A stretch of 64,000 nt of DNA from Lachnospiraceae bacterium. Its GTDB lineage: Bacteria > Bacillota > Clostridia > Lachnospirales > Anaerotignaceae. Location: positions 1 through 64,000 of the forward strand of contig CAJTKM010000003.1 of NCBI GenBank assembly GCA_910576545.1, read 5' to 3'. The position numbers and the translations under genes are program-made. This document shows, piece by piece, positions 51,080 to 59,798 of the stretch; within the stretch, counting starts at the first letter, position 1, and every line of letters starts with the position of its first letter. Under the pieces are notes generated by a model. The model saw only the letters and a list, made by a program, of their open reading frames with translations, did not search any database and was not told the DNA's origin.

Positions 51080-51595
51080 ATGCGAAAAGTGAATCTTGAA
51101 GATATTAAAATTAAAGAAACATATGCAGCGAGTATCCCAGGAAAAGATAAAATGGAAGAAAGCAGGAATTATTGGAGCAAATATCATTGCCAAGATAGAT
51201 ACATTGTAATTGATGCCAATAACATTCTTATTGATGGTTATATCCAATATTTAATTCTAAAAGAAAACAATGTTAAAGAAGTAGAAGTAAAAATTTCAAA
51301 TTATAAGAAAAAACAGTGGCGAAGAAAAAGAAATAACATAATGAAAAAGCTTGAACACAGGAAAACAACTACATATATTTATGGCATTCATCCAGGTGAA
51401 AAGGCATCGAAAGAACGGGTATGGAGAATTCCACATTCGTGGACAGGCTGGGAAAATGATTTATTGCCAGGTGATATTATTACTGTGCGTTCTGAACGTG
51501 GTATAGTTCCTGTCATTATTACAAAAATTAAATGGTCAAATCAACCTCCAATTGATATTCCAATAAAGAAAGTCGTTTCAAAATATTATATTTAG
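51080..51595 (+). CDS. ParB-like DGY-motif protein
   Basis: 171 residues. YIVIDANNILIDGYIQYLIL and EVEVKI give the strand-turn-helix of the ParB/sulfiredoxin superfamily, with DGY in place of DG.R. The C-terminal half (GIHPGEKASKERVWRIPHSW, GDIITVRSERG) is a small beta domain. GGGAGGATTAT precedes ATG. Function unknown; another member of the superfamily expanded here. Confidence 0.6.
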   Translation: MRKVNLEDIKIKETYAASIPGKDKMEESRNYWSKYHCQDRYIVIDANNILIDGYIQYLILKENNVKEVEVKISNYKKKQWRRKRNNIMKKLEHRKTTTYIYGIHPGEKASKERVWRIPHSWTGWENDLLPGDIITVRSERGIVPVIITKIKWSNQPPIDIPIKKVVSKYYI

Positions 51596-51612
51596 AATGA
51601 GAGGAAGATGTA

Positions 51613-51807
51613 ATGCAAATAAAAAGACCAAATTGTGATATTTGTATCCATTCAGAAGTCTGCTTTCAAAAAAGTGTGGCAGGTTCCATTGTTGATGAGA
51701 TTGGAAAATTAAAGCATCTTGGAAATAGAGATTTTATATCTTTGCTCAGTTGTTTTTCATTACAATTAAATTGTCATCATTTTAAGAAAATTTCAGATAC
51801 GATTTAG
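51613..51807 (+). CDS. Small Cys-rich protein
   Basis: 64 residues with CDICIHSEVC near the start and later Cys/His (LNCHHF), suggesting one zinc site. GAGGAAGATGTA precedes ATG. Confidence 0.55.
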   Translation: MQIKRPNCDICIHSEVCFQKSVAGSIVDEIGKLKHLGNRDFISLLSCFSLQLNCHHFKKISDTI

Positions 51808-51827
51808 AAGGAGGGAAGGAGAATTAT

Positions 51828-52043
51828 ATGAAAATTAAGAAAATCACTTATCAAAACAGAAGAGATTTTAAGGCGATTTTTGAATGTGAGCACTGTGGAC
51901 ACAATGTAGAAAAATGGGGTTATGATGATGAGAATTTTCATAATAATGTAATCCCTAAAATGATATGTGAGAAGTGTGGTAAAACGGTAGGTGAAGATTA
52001 TAGACCATTTACAACAAAATACCCAGAAGGAATGGAGGTGTAG
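51828..52043 (+). CDS. Small zinc-ribbon protein
   Basis: 71 residues: CEHCGHN near residue 25 and CEKCGKT near 51 form a zinc ribbon with basic flanks. GGAGGGAAGGAGAATTAT precedes ATG. Confidence 0.6.
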   Translation: MKIKKITYQNRRDFKAIFECEHCGHNVEKWGYDDENFHNNVIPKMICEKCGKTVGEDYRPFTTKYPEGMEV

Positions 52044-52117
52044 TTTTTTGATGTTTTATCTATGAATCGAAGGTTTTATGGTTTATTTAATATAAAAATG
52101 AAAGGAAATAAAAATTT

Positions 52118-52339
52118 ATGAAATATGTAATTGAATATGAAGAAAAAGTAAAAAGAATTAATTCTATCACAATTGAAGTTAGTGATGAAAATCAAGGAGA
52201 GGAAATAGCTGATAATCTTTATGAAGAGCAAGGAAAATTTGATCATCCAGATTGCATTTTTGAAGAATTACATACTATGGGTGTCAAAATTTTGGAAACA
52301 TGTAAAGGTGCAGAAAATTGTGAATATGAAATTCAGTAA
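52118..52339 (+). CDS. Small acidic protein, DpnD-like pattern
   Basis: 73 residues: EYEEKVKRINSITIEVSDENQGEEIADNLYEE is a strand-strand-helix pattern like the DpnD/PcfM small proteins. GAAAGGAAATAAAAATTT precedes ATG. Assignment is tentative. Confidence 0.5.
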   Translation: MKYVIEYEEKVKRINSITIEVSDENQGEEIADNLYEEQGKFDHPDCIFEELHTMGVKILETCKGAENCEYEIQ

Positions 52340-52375
52340 ACGATAGAAGAAACATTTTAACTGGAGGTGTGAAAC

Positions 52376-52825
52376 ATGTATCAAAACTGTTGTAAGAAAT
52401 GTGGAAGTATTTCATTACATACAGAAGTAAAAGGTAATAATACTGGATTGTATTGTGATGATTGCGGAGCCTGGATAAAGTGGCTTGGAAAAGATGAACT
52501 GCGGGCATTTGAATATAGTAAAAAGAATCAAGTATTGGCTCAAATGAGAGATTCTACATCAGAAGAAAATCAGGCAATTTCAGAGTATATTAAAAGCATT
52601 AGCGTTCCAACAGGGATAAATGTTTTTGACGAAAAATCAATAGTTAAAAGATTGGAGGAATTTGTGGAATTTCTTGGTAAAACAATTGATACAGAATATA
52701 ATAAGTTTCCATTGTCCACAGAGGATGCAATTAGGAAAAATTCATACTGTTTGGCATTGGAACGAGACAAGAGAGCAATACAGAATATTCTAAATGGACA
52801 CGATTTTAATTATGTAGAAGAATAA
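52376..52825 (+). CDS. Zinc-ribbon protein of phage type
   Basis: 149 residues. CCKKCGSISLHTEVKGNNTG then YCDDCGAWIKWLGKDE is a zinc ribbon frequent at the start of clostridial phage proteins; the C-terminal half is helical. CTGGAGGTGTGAAAC precedes ATG. Followed by a 12-bp hairpin. Confidence 0.6.
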   Translation: MYQNCCKKCGSISLHTEVKGNNTGLYCDDCGAWIKWLGKDELRAFEYSKKNQVLAQMRDSTSEENQAISEYIKSISVPTGINVFDEKSIVKRLEEFVEFLGKTIDTEYNKFPLSTEDAIRKNSYCLALERDKRAIQNILNGHDFNYVEE

Positions 52826-52826
52826 A

Positions 52827-52867
52827 ATAGGTATCCTGATACTTTGGCGAGTGGACAGGATACCTAT
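52827..52867 (+). terminator. Strong hairpin without T run
   Basis: ATAGGTATCCTG pairs perfectly over 12 bp with CAGGATACCTAT (52856-52867). There is no T run, so it may be an mRNA-stabilising or regulatory hairpin; ACGGA-AA-TCCGT follows. 52870-52970 has no gene. Confidence 0.6.
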
Positions 52868-52973
52868 AAACAACAAAACGGAAATCCGTCTTGATGAATC
52901 TAAGTATAACAATTCTAAGAGACTTATTCAAGTCGGTAATTCCTAAAAATTAAAATAGAATAAGGAGAAGAAT

Positions 52974-53429
52974 ATGAGTGCAGATAATGGAATTTATATT
53001 TTAAAAACTAAGGATCAGTATAGAGTTGCTCATTTACAGGCAATTGATAATGTGTCATGGTCTATTATTGATGGCGATTGGCAGAATAAAAAGGAAACAA
53101 GAGGAAAGTGTGTTCCTACAAGAGTTATTGAAATGTGGGGAAAATGTAAATACACAAGAGATGAAAATGTAGCTTATAGGATTGCTCATAAATGGGCAAG
53201 TAGTCTTCCGATTTGCGAATATGGTGTCAATGTAATTACATATAACAAAACTTGGAAACATATTGTTGAAGACGCAAAAGAATATGCAAAAAAGGAAATT
53301 GATTATATCAGGGAAACTGGAGATGGGAATAGGTGTGATATAGAGCGATTGGAATCTATAGTTGATGGTAGTTATTTTGAGTGTAATAAAGATGATTATT
53401 CTCCAGAGTATATTGGAGAAGATAATTAG
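52974..53429 (+). CDS. Phage-type protein, unknown
   Basis: 151 residues. SADNGIYILKTKDQYRVAHL is a widespread opening of phage and plasmid proteins with no known role. AAGGAGAAGAAT precedes ATG. Confidence 0.65.
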   Translation: MSADNGIYILKTKDQYRVAHLQAIDNVSWSIIDGDWQNKKETRGKCVPTRVIEMWGKCKYTRDENVAYRIAHKWASSLPICEYGVNVITYNKTWKHIVEDAKEYAKKEIDYIRETGDGNRCDIERLESIVDGSYFECNKDDYSPEYIGEDN

Positions 53430-53471
53430 GGAATAGTTGAAATAAATGTTTTAAGAGGAGAGTGATTATAG

Positions 53472-54443
53472 ATAGTACAGATTTTAGAATTGTTTGGTGG
53501 TATAGGATCACCACGAGTAGCGTTAAGAAACTTAAATATTCCAGTGAAAGCAATAGATTATGTAGAAATTGATGAAAAGGCAGTTCGTTCATATAATGCA
53601 ATGTTTGCTGATGAACTTGAATATAAAACACAGTCTGTTGTTGGATGGAATTTAAAACCAGATATTTTGATACACGGTTCTCCTTGCCAAGATATGTCCA
53701 TCGCAGGTCATCAAGGTAAGGCTACAAAAGAAGGTGGAAGGATCAATCGAGGTAAGGGAGCAGATGAGGGTAGCGGAACTAGATCATCTTTAATGTGGGA
53801 AACAATACATATTATACAGAATATGGGAGAGTGGAAACCTAAATTTGTCATTTGGGAAAATGTAAAGAATGTTCTTAATAGTTATAACAAGAAGAACTTT
53901 GAAAAATATTTATTTGAAATGGAGAAATTGGGATACACAAATTCTTATAAAATTTTGGATGCAAGAGATTTTGGTATTCCGCAGGCGAGAGAAAGAGTAT
54001 TTACAATTTCTTGTCTTAGTGGCGAATGTTTTGATTTTGATAAATTAAGACATACAGAGATGAAACCACTAGCTGATTTTCTTCATGAGGATGTCCTTGA
54101 TCAGTATTTAGTTACTCAGCCAAGTATTCTAAATGCTATTGGTAAAAAAGGTGTCAAGCGAGCAACAGTAATTAAAAATTATGCCTATACAATTACAGAA
54201 CGCCAAGATCGTTGCCCTGCTCAGGTTATTGATTGTGGAAATGGAAAGTATAGGTTCCTTACAGAATTAGAATGCTGGAGATTATTTGGCTATTCTGATG
54301 AGGATTATTATGCTGCTGAAAAGGTAAATCCGAAGGGCAATGCTATTGTAAATAGAACATTATATAAACAGGCTGGTAATAGTATTGTTGTACCGATTTT
54401 TGAGGCAATATTTGAACATATGATACAAAATAAAAATATTTAA
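53472..54443 (+). CDS. DNA cytosine-5 methyltransferase; ATA start
   Basis: 323 residues. Motif I LELFGGIGSPR, motif IV GSPCQDMS with catalytic Cys, motif VI WENVKNV, motif VIII QARERVF, motif X QAGNSIVVP are all present. A TAG (53469) is followed directly by ATA GTA CAG ATT TTA GAA; the first usual codon is TTG 53490, inside motif I. ATA 53472, 11 bases after AGGAG, is the likely start. It methylates C5 of cytosine at an unknown site. No matching restriction gene is near, so it probably protects the element or acts in regulation. Confidence 0.85.
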   Translation: MVQILELFGGIGSPRVALRNLNIPVKAIDYVEIDEKAVRSYNAMFADELEYKTQSVVGWNLKPDILIHGSPCQDMSIAGHQGKATKEGGRINRGKGADEGSGTRSSLMWETIHIIQNMGEWKPKFVIWENVKNVLNSYNKKNFEKYLFEMEKLGYTNSYKILDARDFGIPQARERVFTISCLSGECFDFDKLRHTEMKPLADFLHEDVLDQYLVTQPSILNAIGKKGVKRATVIKNYAYTITERQDRCPAQVIDCGNGKYRFLTELECWRLFGYSDEDYYAAEKVNPKGNAIVNRTLYKQAGNSIVVPIFEAIFEHMIQNKNI

Positions 54444-54448
54444 CGAAA

Positions 54449-54490
54449 GGAGTAAGAGGTTTGTGCGCACAAAAAACTATAGTTTACTCC
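54449..54490 (+). promoter_or_regulatory. Hairpin ahead of the methyltransferase gene hiding its ribosome site
   Basis: GGAGTAA (54449-54455), part of AAAGGAGTAA, pairs with TTACTCC (54484-54490); inside is the palindrome TTTGTG-CG-CACAAA (54460-54473). A short frame from TTG 54461 to TAA 54514 (17 residues) would run over the start of the next gene. The fold either blocks the site or brings it close to TTG 54501. Confidence 0.55.
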
Positions 54491-54500
54491 CCAAAATACA

Positions 54501-55436
54501 TTGGATATAAATAAAATATATTGTGGAAATTGCATTGATATTTTAGAAACTTTCCCTGATAGAAGCATAGATTGTTGTATAACAAGTCCACCATATTATG
54601 GATTAAGAGATTATGGTGTAAATGGACAGATTGGAAATGAAGACACGCCAGAACAATATATAGAGAATTTAGTAATTGTGTTCGAAGAGGTAAAAAGGAT
54701 TTTAAAGGATGATGGAGTTCTTTGGCTGAATATTGGTGACAGTTGGGCTGGCAGCAATCAAGGTGCAGGAACAAAAAATCTATCAAAGAAACAATCAAGT
54801 AATCATGGAACAAACTATATGATTTCAAAAACACATAAATCTAAATTATCAAAATTGAATGGCTATAAGCCAAAGGATTTAATAGGAATCCCATGGATGG
54901 CTGCATTTGCACTGCGGGAAAATGGATGGTATCTTCGGCAAGATATTATATGGGCAAAAGGAAATCCGATGCCTGAAAGTGTAAAAGATAGATGTACGAA
55001 ATCTCATGAATACATATTCTTACTCTCAAAGTCACGAAAGTATTACTTTGACTATATGTCTATAAAAGAACCAGCGGTTACTCAGCCAAAGGCAAGAGAT
55101 AAAAATAAAGAAGGATATCAGGCAGATTATCCTAAAGGAGATAGATTCAGCTCAGGCGAAAGAGTGTATGGTGCTGATGGAATGAGAAATAAAAGAGATG
55201 TATGGAACGTGAATATAAAACCATGTAAAGAGGCACATTTTGCGACATTTCCTGATACGCTGATTGATCCGTGCGTATTAGCGGGATGTCCTGAATGCGG
55301 TGTTATTTTAGATCCGTTTATGGGATCGGGGACAACAGGTTTGGTTGCCAGAAGACATAACAGAAATTATGTTGGTATTGAGTTAAATCCAGACTATGTG
55401 CAAATTGCAGAAAATAGAATAAACAGTGCGTCTTAA
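54501..55436 (+). CDS. DNA N4-cytosine/N6-adenine methyltransferase
   Basis: 311 residues from TTG 54501. Beta-class order: KIYCGNCIDILETF start, motif IV TSPPYYGLRDYG, later motif I DPFMGSGTTGLVA and GIELNPDY. SPPY suggests N4-cytosine or N6-adenine as target. There is no ribosome site directly before TTG; a hairpin holding AAAGGAG precedes it. No partner nuclease nearby. Confidence 0.85.
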   Translation: MDINKIYCGNCIDILETFPDRSIDCCITSPPYYGLRDYGVNGQIGNEDTPEQYIENLVIVFEEVKRILKDDGVLWLNIGDSWAGSNQGAGTKNLSKKQSSNHGTNYMISKTHKSKLSKLNGYKPKDLIGIPWMAAFALRENGWYLRQDIIWAKGNPMPESVKDRCTKSHEYIFLLSKSRKYYFDYMSIKEPAVTQPKARDKNKEGYQADYPKGDRFSSGERVYGADGMRNKRDVWNVNIKPCKEAHFATFPDTLIDPCVLAGCPECGVILDPFMGSGTTGLVARRHNRNYVGIELNPDYVQIAENRINSAS

Positions 55437-55493
55437 AATCCACGTTTCAAAGTATAAAATAAAAAAATATTCAAGTTATGGAGGAGAAAAAAT

Positions 55494-55988
55494 ATGATGA
55501 ATTATTTTGGAATATTTAATGTAGAAATGACACCTATTACAAAAATTTTAGCATATACAGAGAAAGATATTAGAATTGTAGATGTAAATATTATTGTGCC
55601 AGATAAAGTTGTAGAAGTAACCTTTGCAGATGGAACAAAAGAGAAATCTGTATGCAGAGAACCAGATGTTTTTAGTATGGAATCTGCAATTTCAATCTGT
55701 ATTTCCAAAAAGATTATGGGTGGCTCCGCCGCTTATAATAATGCGGTTAGGCGTGGTATGAAAGTTTATGAAAAGAGATTAGAGTTTGAGAAGTATCAGA
55801 AAGCTGAACAGGAACACATTGAGAAGAAACGCGCCAAGAGACTTGCTTGTAAGAAACGCAGAGCAGTTAAGAGAGCCGAAGAAGAAAATCAGAGAAAAGC
55901 AAGAGAGCGTGAAGATCAGATTGAAATTCAGAAGGAAGCGTATCTGAGAGCTATGGGCATTATAAGAAATGAAAATAAAGGTGCATAA
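55494..55988 (+). CDS. Protein with basic coiled-coil tail, unknown
   Basis: 164 residues. First about 85 residues form a small beta-rich domain (KVVEVTFADGTKEKSVCREP), followed by a Lys/Arg/Glu coiled coil (EHIEKKRAKRLACKKRRAVK). Likely nucleic-acid or protein binding. ATGGAGGAGAAAAAAT precedes ATG. Confidence 0.55.
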   Translation: MMNYFGIFNVEMTPITKILAYTEKDIRIVDVNIIVPDKVVEVTFADGTKEKSVCREPDVFSMESAISICISKKIMGGSAAYNNAVRRGMKVYEKRLEFEKYQKAEQEHIEKKRAKRLACKKRRAVKRAEEENQRKAREREDQIEIQKEAYLRAMGIIRNENKGA

Positions 55989-56032
55989 CTTTGTACCATA
56001 AAATCCGTACTTCAGCAGGAAGAGGTGAGATA

Positions 56033-56686
56033 GTGGGAAAAGAAAAGTATTATGAAGATTTTTTAGGTAAACGTGTAAAAATTATTAATGTAAAAAGAAA
56101 GAAAAAATATTATAAATTACTATATTTGACTGGGATTGTTGAAAGAATATCGTCTGGGGAAATTGGTGTATCAGTTGACAACATTATTAATGAAGCAAGT
56201 AGCTATGGTGTGTTTTGGTTTAAAACATATGAATTAGAGATTATGGAGGATAGGAATATGACAGGATTTAATAGAGTAGCAATTGTTAATTTGTTAGAAG
56301 ATTATAGCAAAAAGGATTATGCGTTTGCATTATATGAAACGGAATTTAGAGTTTTAAGTGTAGGCGATCTTGTAGTGGTAAATGCCAGAGGAAAAGATAA
56401 TCGTGTACTTGGAACTGTAAAAGAAGTAATGACTATTGATGAGTATAGTAAAGGTGTTAATGCCCAGGTAGTGGCTGTTGTAAATATGGATGCGTATAAT
56501 GCAAGAATCGAAGAAAAGAATAAAGCAAAGGAAGTTGCTTAGAAGAAAGCTGCCATTGAGAAAGAATTAGAAGAAGAAATTAACAAGAGAAAGACGGTTG
56601 AATTCTACGAAGAAATGGCAAATAAATATTCTGACAATCCAAGATTGGCTGAGCTGGTGGCAGAATTAAAGGGATTGGGTGCATAA
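56033..56686 (+). pseudogene. Two fused small genes with an in-frame TAG
   Basis: From GTG 56033 (AGAGGTGAGATA before it) a first domain (DFLGKRVKIINVKRKKKYYK) reads on without a stop into a second one that has its own ribosome site (TATGGAGGATAGGAAT) and ATG 56258. The second reads to TAG 56540 and continues in frame for 48 codons to TAA 56686 (KKAAIEKELEEEINKR...YEEMANKYSDNP). The continuation is coding-like, so TAG is a recent nonsense mutation or is read through. Function of both parts unknown. Confidence 0.55.
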
Positions 56687-56731
56687 CTTAATCCTTAAAT
56701 CTTGCATTTCATTGGTGAGGATAAAGAAGTT

Positions 56732-57091
56732 ATGAGCATGGAAAGTCATTATTATGTAATAGCTGGTTATGATTTGGCTGATTGTGAAACTGATAAATTT
56801 AAAGATTGGAAGTGGACTGAAGAAGGAGAAGACTATATAAACAACCAATGTAAAGGCGAAATCCAATTTTTTGATGATCCGATGAGTGGTTCATATTTAT
56901 ATTTTGGATATGTTTTAGCTGCTGGTGATGAGTATGGTTTTGACACAGGAATGTTTGAGGTATCTGATATTGAAAAGTGTTCTGGTAAAGTGAAATCAGA
57001 ATTGATAAAACTGCAAGAGATGGGTGTGATTACAAAAGATCCACATTTTAAACCTGTATTCAATGTTATTGTATTTGAAGAATGTAGATAG
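56732..57091 (+). CDS. Acidic protein, unknown
   Basis: 119 residues from ATG 56732 or 56738 (TGGTGAGGATAAAGAAGTT before it). SHYYVIAGYDLADCETDKFKDW is a recurrent phage-protein opening. No known function. Confidence 0.55.
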   Translation: MSMESHYYVIAGYDLADCETDKFKDWKWTEEGEDYINNQCKGEIQFFDDPMSGSYLYFGYVLAAGDEYGFDTGMFEVSDIEKCSGKVKSELIKLQEMGVITKDPHFKPVFNVIVFEECR

Positions 57092-57102
57092 AAGGAGACA
57101 GT

Positions 57103-57375
57103 ATGGCAAAAATTTTATATAAGAAAAAGTTATACGGATTTGAAAGAGACTGTGAAGATGAATTCGGAAAGTATCATTGGTATTTTAGAGTGTATGTATG
57201 CTTTTCATTTAATGGGCTTAGTTACTCTGTGGAAACATCAGATTTCTTTACTAATCAAAAAAAGTTAAAGAATTGTCTTGATGATACATTAAAACATTTA
57301 GAATTGGATAATCCAAGATATTATAGATTAAAGGATGAGGTGTTTAGGAAAGGATTACATAATCAGTTGTGGTAG
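57103..57375 (+). CDS. Small basic protein, unknown
   Basis: 90 residues, aromatic and basic (FGKYHWYFRVYVCFSF). GAAGGAGACAGT precedes ATG. Not recognised. Confidence 0.5.
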   Translation: MAKILYKKKLYGFERDCEDEFGKYHWYFRVYVCFSFNGLSYSVETSDFFTNQKKLKNCLDDTLKHLELDNPRYYRLKDEVFRKGLHNQLW

Positions 57376-57705
57376 AAGTATAGAAGAATACATTAGTGAT
57401 GATTTAGGTAGGTTATCAGACTTAGATGATGTAAACATTGAAATTTCATGAGTATTAGGCACACAAATGAAATAATTGTTGCAATATTTGCTACCATAGG
57501 CAACACCTCCAGCAGGAATAGTGAGTAGAAATGTCCCATGAGTCATCACTATCTTTAATCGGATCTTTGTCTGGTATCTGCCAGGGAACACAGATAGTAT
57601 ATAACAAATTTATAGATATAGTTAATAAAACAAGAAAAAGGAAAGGATAAAAATCAGAAGTTCCTATAGGTGAAAAGTGCGCACGGCTTATGACGGTAAG
57701 CAAAA
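57376..57705 (+). other. Low-content gap with one possible 39-codon frame
   Basis: At 57531-57650 ATG begins SHESSLSLIGSLSGICQGTQ and ends in a basic tail (NKTRKRKG), but its ribosome site is poor. The rest shows no gene; a short palindromic patch (GTGCGCAC) lies about 57679-57686, as in the hairpin at 54462-54471. Probably a deletion scar. Confidence 0.35.
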
Positions 57706-58605
57706 ATGGAACAGAAGAAGTATATGGATATTGAGCGTCTGAAAGACAAGTACGTTGATGTATTTCAAAAAGGTGATTACATAGTAGTTCAGGAAAAGAT
57801 AGATGGTGCTAATTTTTCAATCAGATATGACGAAGAAGCAGATAGTATCAGAGCATTTAGTAGAAAGAAAATTCTTGATTTAGGAAATAACCTCCGTGGC
57901 GCATGGGAGTGGTCACAGAAGTTAGATAAAGAATTAGTAAAAGAAGTATTGGGTACAAATTTGGTTTTATTTGGTGAGTGGCTTGTGTCACACACAATTG
58001 TCTATCCCGATGATAGATACCAAAACGCATATTTTTATGATGTGTGGGATACTGAGTCAGAAAGATATTTAGATCAGGATAAAGTAGAAAATATTGTTAA
58101 GCAGCTTGATTTGATTTATGTGCCAGTATTCTATAAAGGTGAATTTGAATCATGGGAACATTTAAAGCATTTTGTTGGAAGAACGGATTTAGGCGGAGAG
58201 AACGGAGAAGGTATTGTTGTGAAGAATATGACAAGACTTAATGATCCGAATACAAGACTCCCGTTTTATACAAAGATTGTGGTTGATAAATTTGCAGAAA
58301 AGAAATCTGTGAAAAAGTTTGATGAAGGGAAATTGGAGAGACGAGCAAAGTTACAAGCAATTGTAGAATCTGTTGTTACGGAGGGGCGAGTTACAAAGCT
58401 GGTACATAAAATGGTTGACGAAGGTATTATCCCTGAAGATTGGGATGAGCATGATATGGGAACCATAGCTAAAAACATTGGAAAAGAAGTTTATTATGAT
58501 TGCGTGAAAGAAGAACCTGAGACAGTAGAGCAGGTGGGTGAATTATTTGGAAAGTTAGCAAGTGGTACAGCTATGAAGATTGTGAAGTCTATGCTTGCTG
58601 CATAG
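57706..58605 (+). CDS. RNA ligase, T4 Rnl2-like
   Basis: 299 residues. Nucleotidyl-transferase motifs in order: motif I EKIDGANFS (Lys of KxDG is adenylated), motif III LFGEWLV, motif IIIa YFYDVW, motif IV GEGIVVKNM, motif V KIVVDKFAEK. The C-terminal third is helical as in Rnl2. It seals nicked RNA, for instance tRNAs cut by host defence. The ribosome site (GACGGTAAGC) is weak. No polynucleotide kinase is seen in the window. Confidence 0.87.
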   Translation: MEQKKYMDIERLKDKYVDVFQKGDYIVVQEKIDGANFSIRYDEEADSIRAFSRKKILDLGNNLRGAWEWSQKLDKELVKEVLGTNLVLFGEWLVSHTIVYPDDRYQNAYFYDVWDTESERYLDQDKVENIVKQLDLIYVPVFYKGEFESWEHLKHFVGRTDLGGENGEGIVVKNMTRLNDPNTRLPFYTKIVVDKFAEKKSVKKFDEGKLERRAKLQAIVESVVTEGRVTKLVHKMVDEGIIPEDWDEHDMGTIAKNIGKEVYYDCVKEEPETVEQVGELFGKLASGTAMKIVKSMLAA

Positions 58606-58608
58606 TAA

Positions 58609-58624
58609 TGAAATCGAGATTTCA
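58609..58624 (+). repeat. Intercistronic inverted repeat TGAAATC-GA-GATTTCA
   Basis: Perfect 7-bp arms between the RNA ligase and the next gene; a further copy of the right-arm motif. Confidence 0.55.
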
Positions 58625-58637
58625 AAGGTGGATAGTC

Positions 58638-58817
58638 ATGAAGAGCAATGTTGACTATATGAAGAAAATTGTAAAAGAGATGAAAAGTAAAGTTAATTTG
58701 TCTATTGTTAGCACGGACTACGCAAAAGGATATTGTTATGCCTTACTTGATTATTTAATAGATAATGATGATGTCTATGATGACTTTGCCAGAACAATAG
58801 ATGATGTATTCAATTAA
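58638..58817 (+). CDS. Small protein, unknown
   Basis: 59 residues from ATG 58638 (AGGTGGATAGTC before it). Helical; not recognised. Confidence 0.5.
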   Translation: MKSNVDYMKKIVKEMKSKVNLSIVSTDYAKGYCYALLDYLIDNDDVYDDFARTIDDVFN

Positions 58818-58860
58818 CGGATAAGATAAAAAATCTGTTTCATCCAAGGAGGTGAGGTAA

Positions 58861-59061
58861 ATAAAAGTATATGAGTTGATGTCAAAGTTAGAGAAGCTGC
58901 CTAGCGGAGCAGAAGTTGTGTGTTCTGGTATGAAGACGGTTGATGAAATTGAAGAATCAGAACCAATGGGGCAAAATGATTATGGGATTAACCAATATCA
59001 GATTACAGAAAATATTATAGATGTTGATTTGGAAGGAAATCATGTCTATTTACAGTTTTAA
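58861..59061 (+). CDS. Small protein with ATA start
   Basis: 66 residues: KVYELMSKLEKLPSGAEVVCSGM is a common start of phage proteins of unknown role. TAA (58858) is followed at once by ATA 58861, which lies 8 bases after AAGGAGG; the next usual codon, TTG 58876, is much too far from that site. One of the clearest ATA starts here. Confidence 0.7.
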   Translation: MKVYELMSKLEKLPSGAEVVCSGMKTVDEIEESEPMGQNDYGINQYQITENIIDVDLEGNHVYLQF

Positions 59062-59075
59062 CATAGAAAATAATA

Positions 59076-59123
59076 CAGAAAGGAACAAAGGTGCTGCAGC
59101 CGTGAGATGATCATACCTTTCTG
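59076..59123 (+). promoter_or_regulatory. Structured leader of a methyltransferase gene
   Basis: CAGAAAGG (59076-59083) pairs perfectly with CCTTTCTG (59116-59123); inside lie CTGCAG and ATGATCAT palindromes. The AAAGGA in the 5' arm would be the ribosome site; the likely start (ATA 59135) is 11 bases after the 3' arm. Same plan as 54449-54490. Confidence 0.5.
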
Positions 59124-59134
59124 GGTGAAGAAAA

Positions 59135-59797
59135 ATAAATAATATTATTAAAGGTGACTGTATAACATACATAAAAACAATGGAGTCGGATAGTGTTAAT
59201 TTAACCCTTACTGATATTCCTTATGGTGTAGTAAGCAGGGACGATAACGGACTCAGAAATCTTGATAAAGAGAATGCCGACATTATGACATTTGAATTAA
59301 AAGATTTTTTACCAGAGGTATATAGGATAACATCTGGAACAATTATCATATTTTGTAGCAAAGAGCAAATTTCAGAGATATATGAGTTCTTTAATGAAAA
59401 GCAGAAAAAGAAGTTAGGTACAGTAAGGCAACTTATTTGGGAAAAGACAAATCCAAGTCCGATGAATGGACAATACATATATTTATCAGGAATAGAAAAT
59501 GCTGTATGGTTCAAGAAGAAAGGTGCCGCTTTTAATGCACATTGTAAGAATCCAGTTTTTAAGTATTCCTGTGGAAGAAGTAAATTGCATCCAACAGAGA
59601 AAAATCATGACTTATTGAAAGAACTTATTTTAGATAATTCTGATGAGGGTGATATTGTATTTGATCCGTGCACTGGTAGCGGTTCTCATTTGTTGGTGGC
59701 AAAAGAAAATAATCGTAGGTGGTTTGGAATTGAACTGAGGGATAAATATTTTGATATAGCTGTTGATAGGTTGAGTTGCCGTAAGGATGGTGTCTGA
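59135..59797 (+). CDS. DNA methyltransferase (beta class); ATA start
   Basis: 220 residues. Start region NNIIKGDCITYIKTM is needed for the family fold (GDC motif), but the only usual codon is ATG 59180 after it; ATA 59135 follows TGA 59126. Motif IV is TDIPYG (DPPY variant with Ile), motif I DPCTGSGSHLLVAKENNRRW with the following GIEL. It probably methylates adenine or N4-cytosine. It overlaps no restriction gene; the next gene is another methyltransferase. Confidence 0.75.
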   Translation: MNNIIKGDCITYIKTMESDSVNLTLTDIPYGVVSRDDNGLRNLDKENADIMTFELKDFLPEVYRITSGTIIIFCSKEQISEIYEFFNEKQKKKLGTVRQLIWEKTNPSPMNGQYIYLSGIENAVWFKKKGAAFNAHCKNPVFKYSCGRSKLHPTEKNHDLLKELILDNSDEGDIVFDPCTGSGSHLLVAKENNRRWFGIELRDKYFDIAVDRLSCRKDGV

Positions 59798-59798
59798 T

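Noticed and set aside
53356-53631. Minus-strand frame opposite the start of the C5 methyltransferase
   Set aside because: Low-complexity Leu/His/Tyr shadow of the coding strand.
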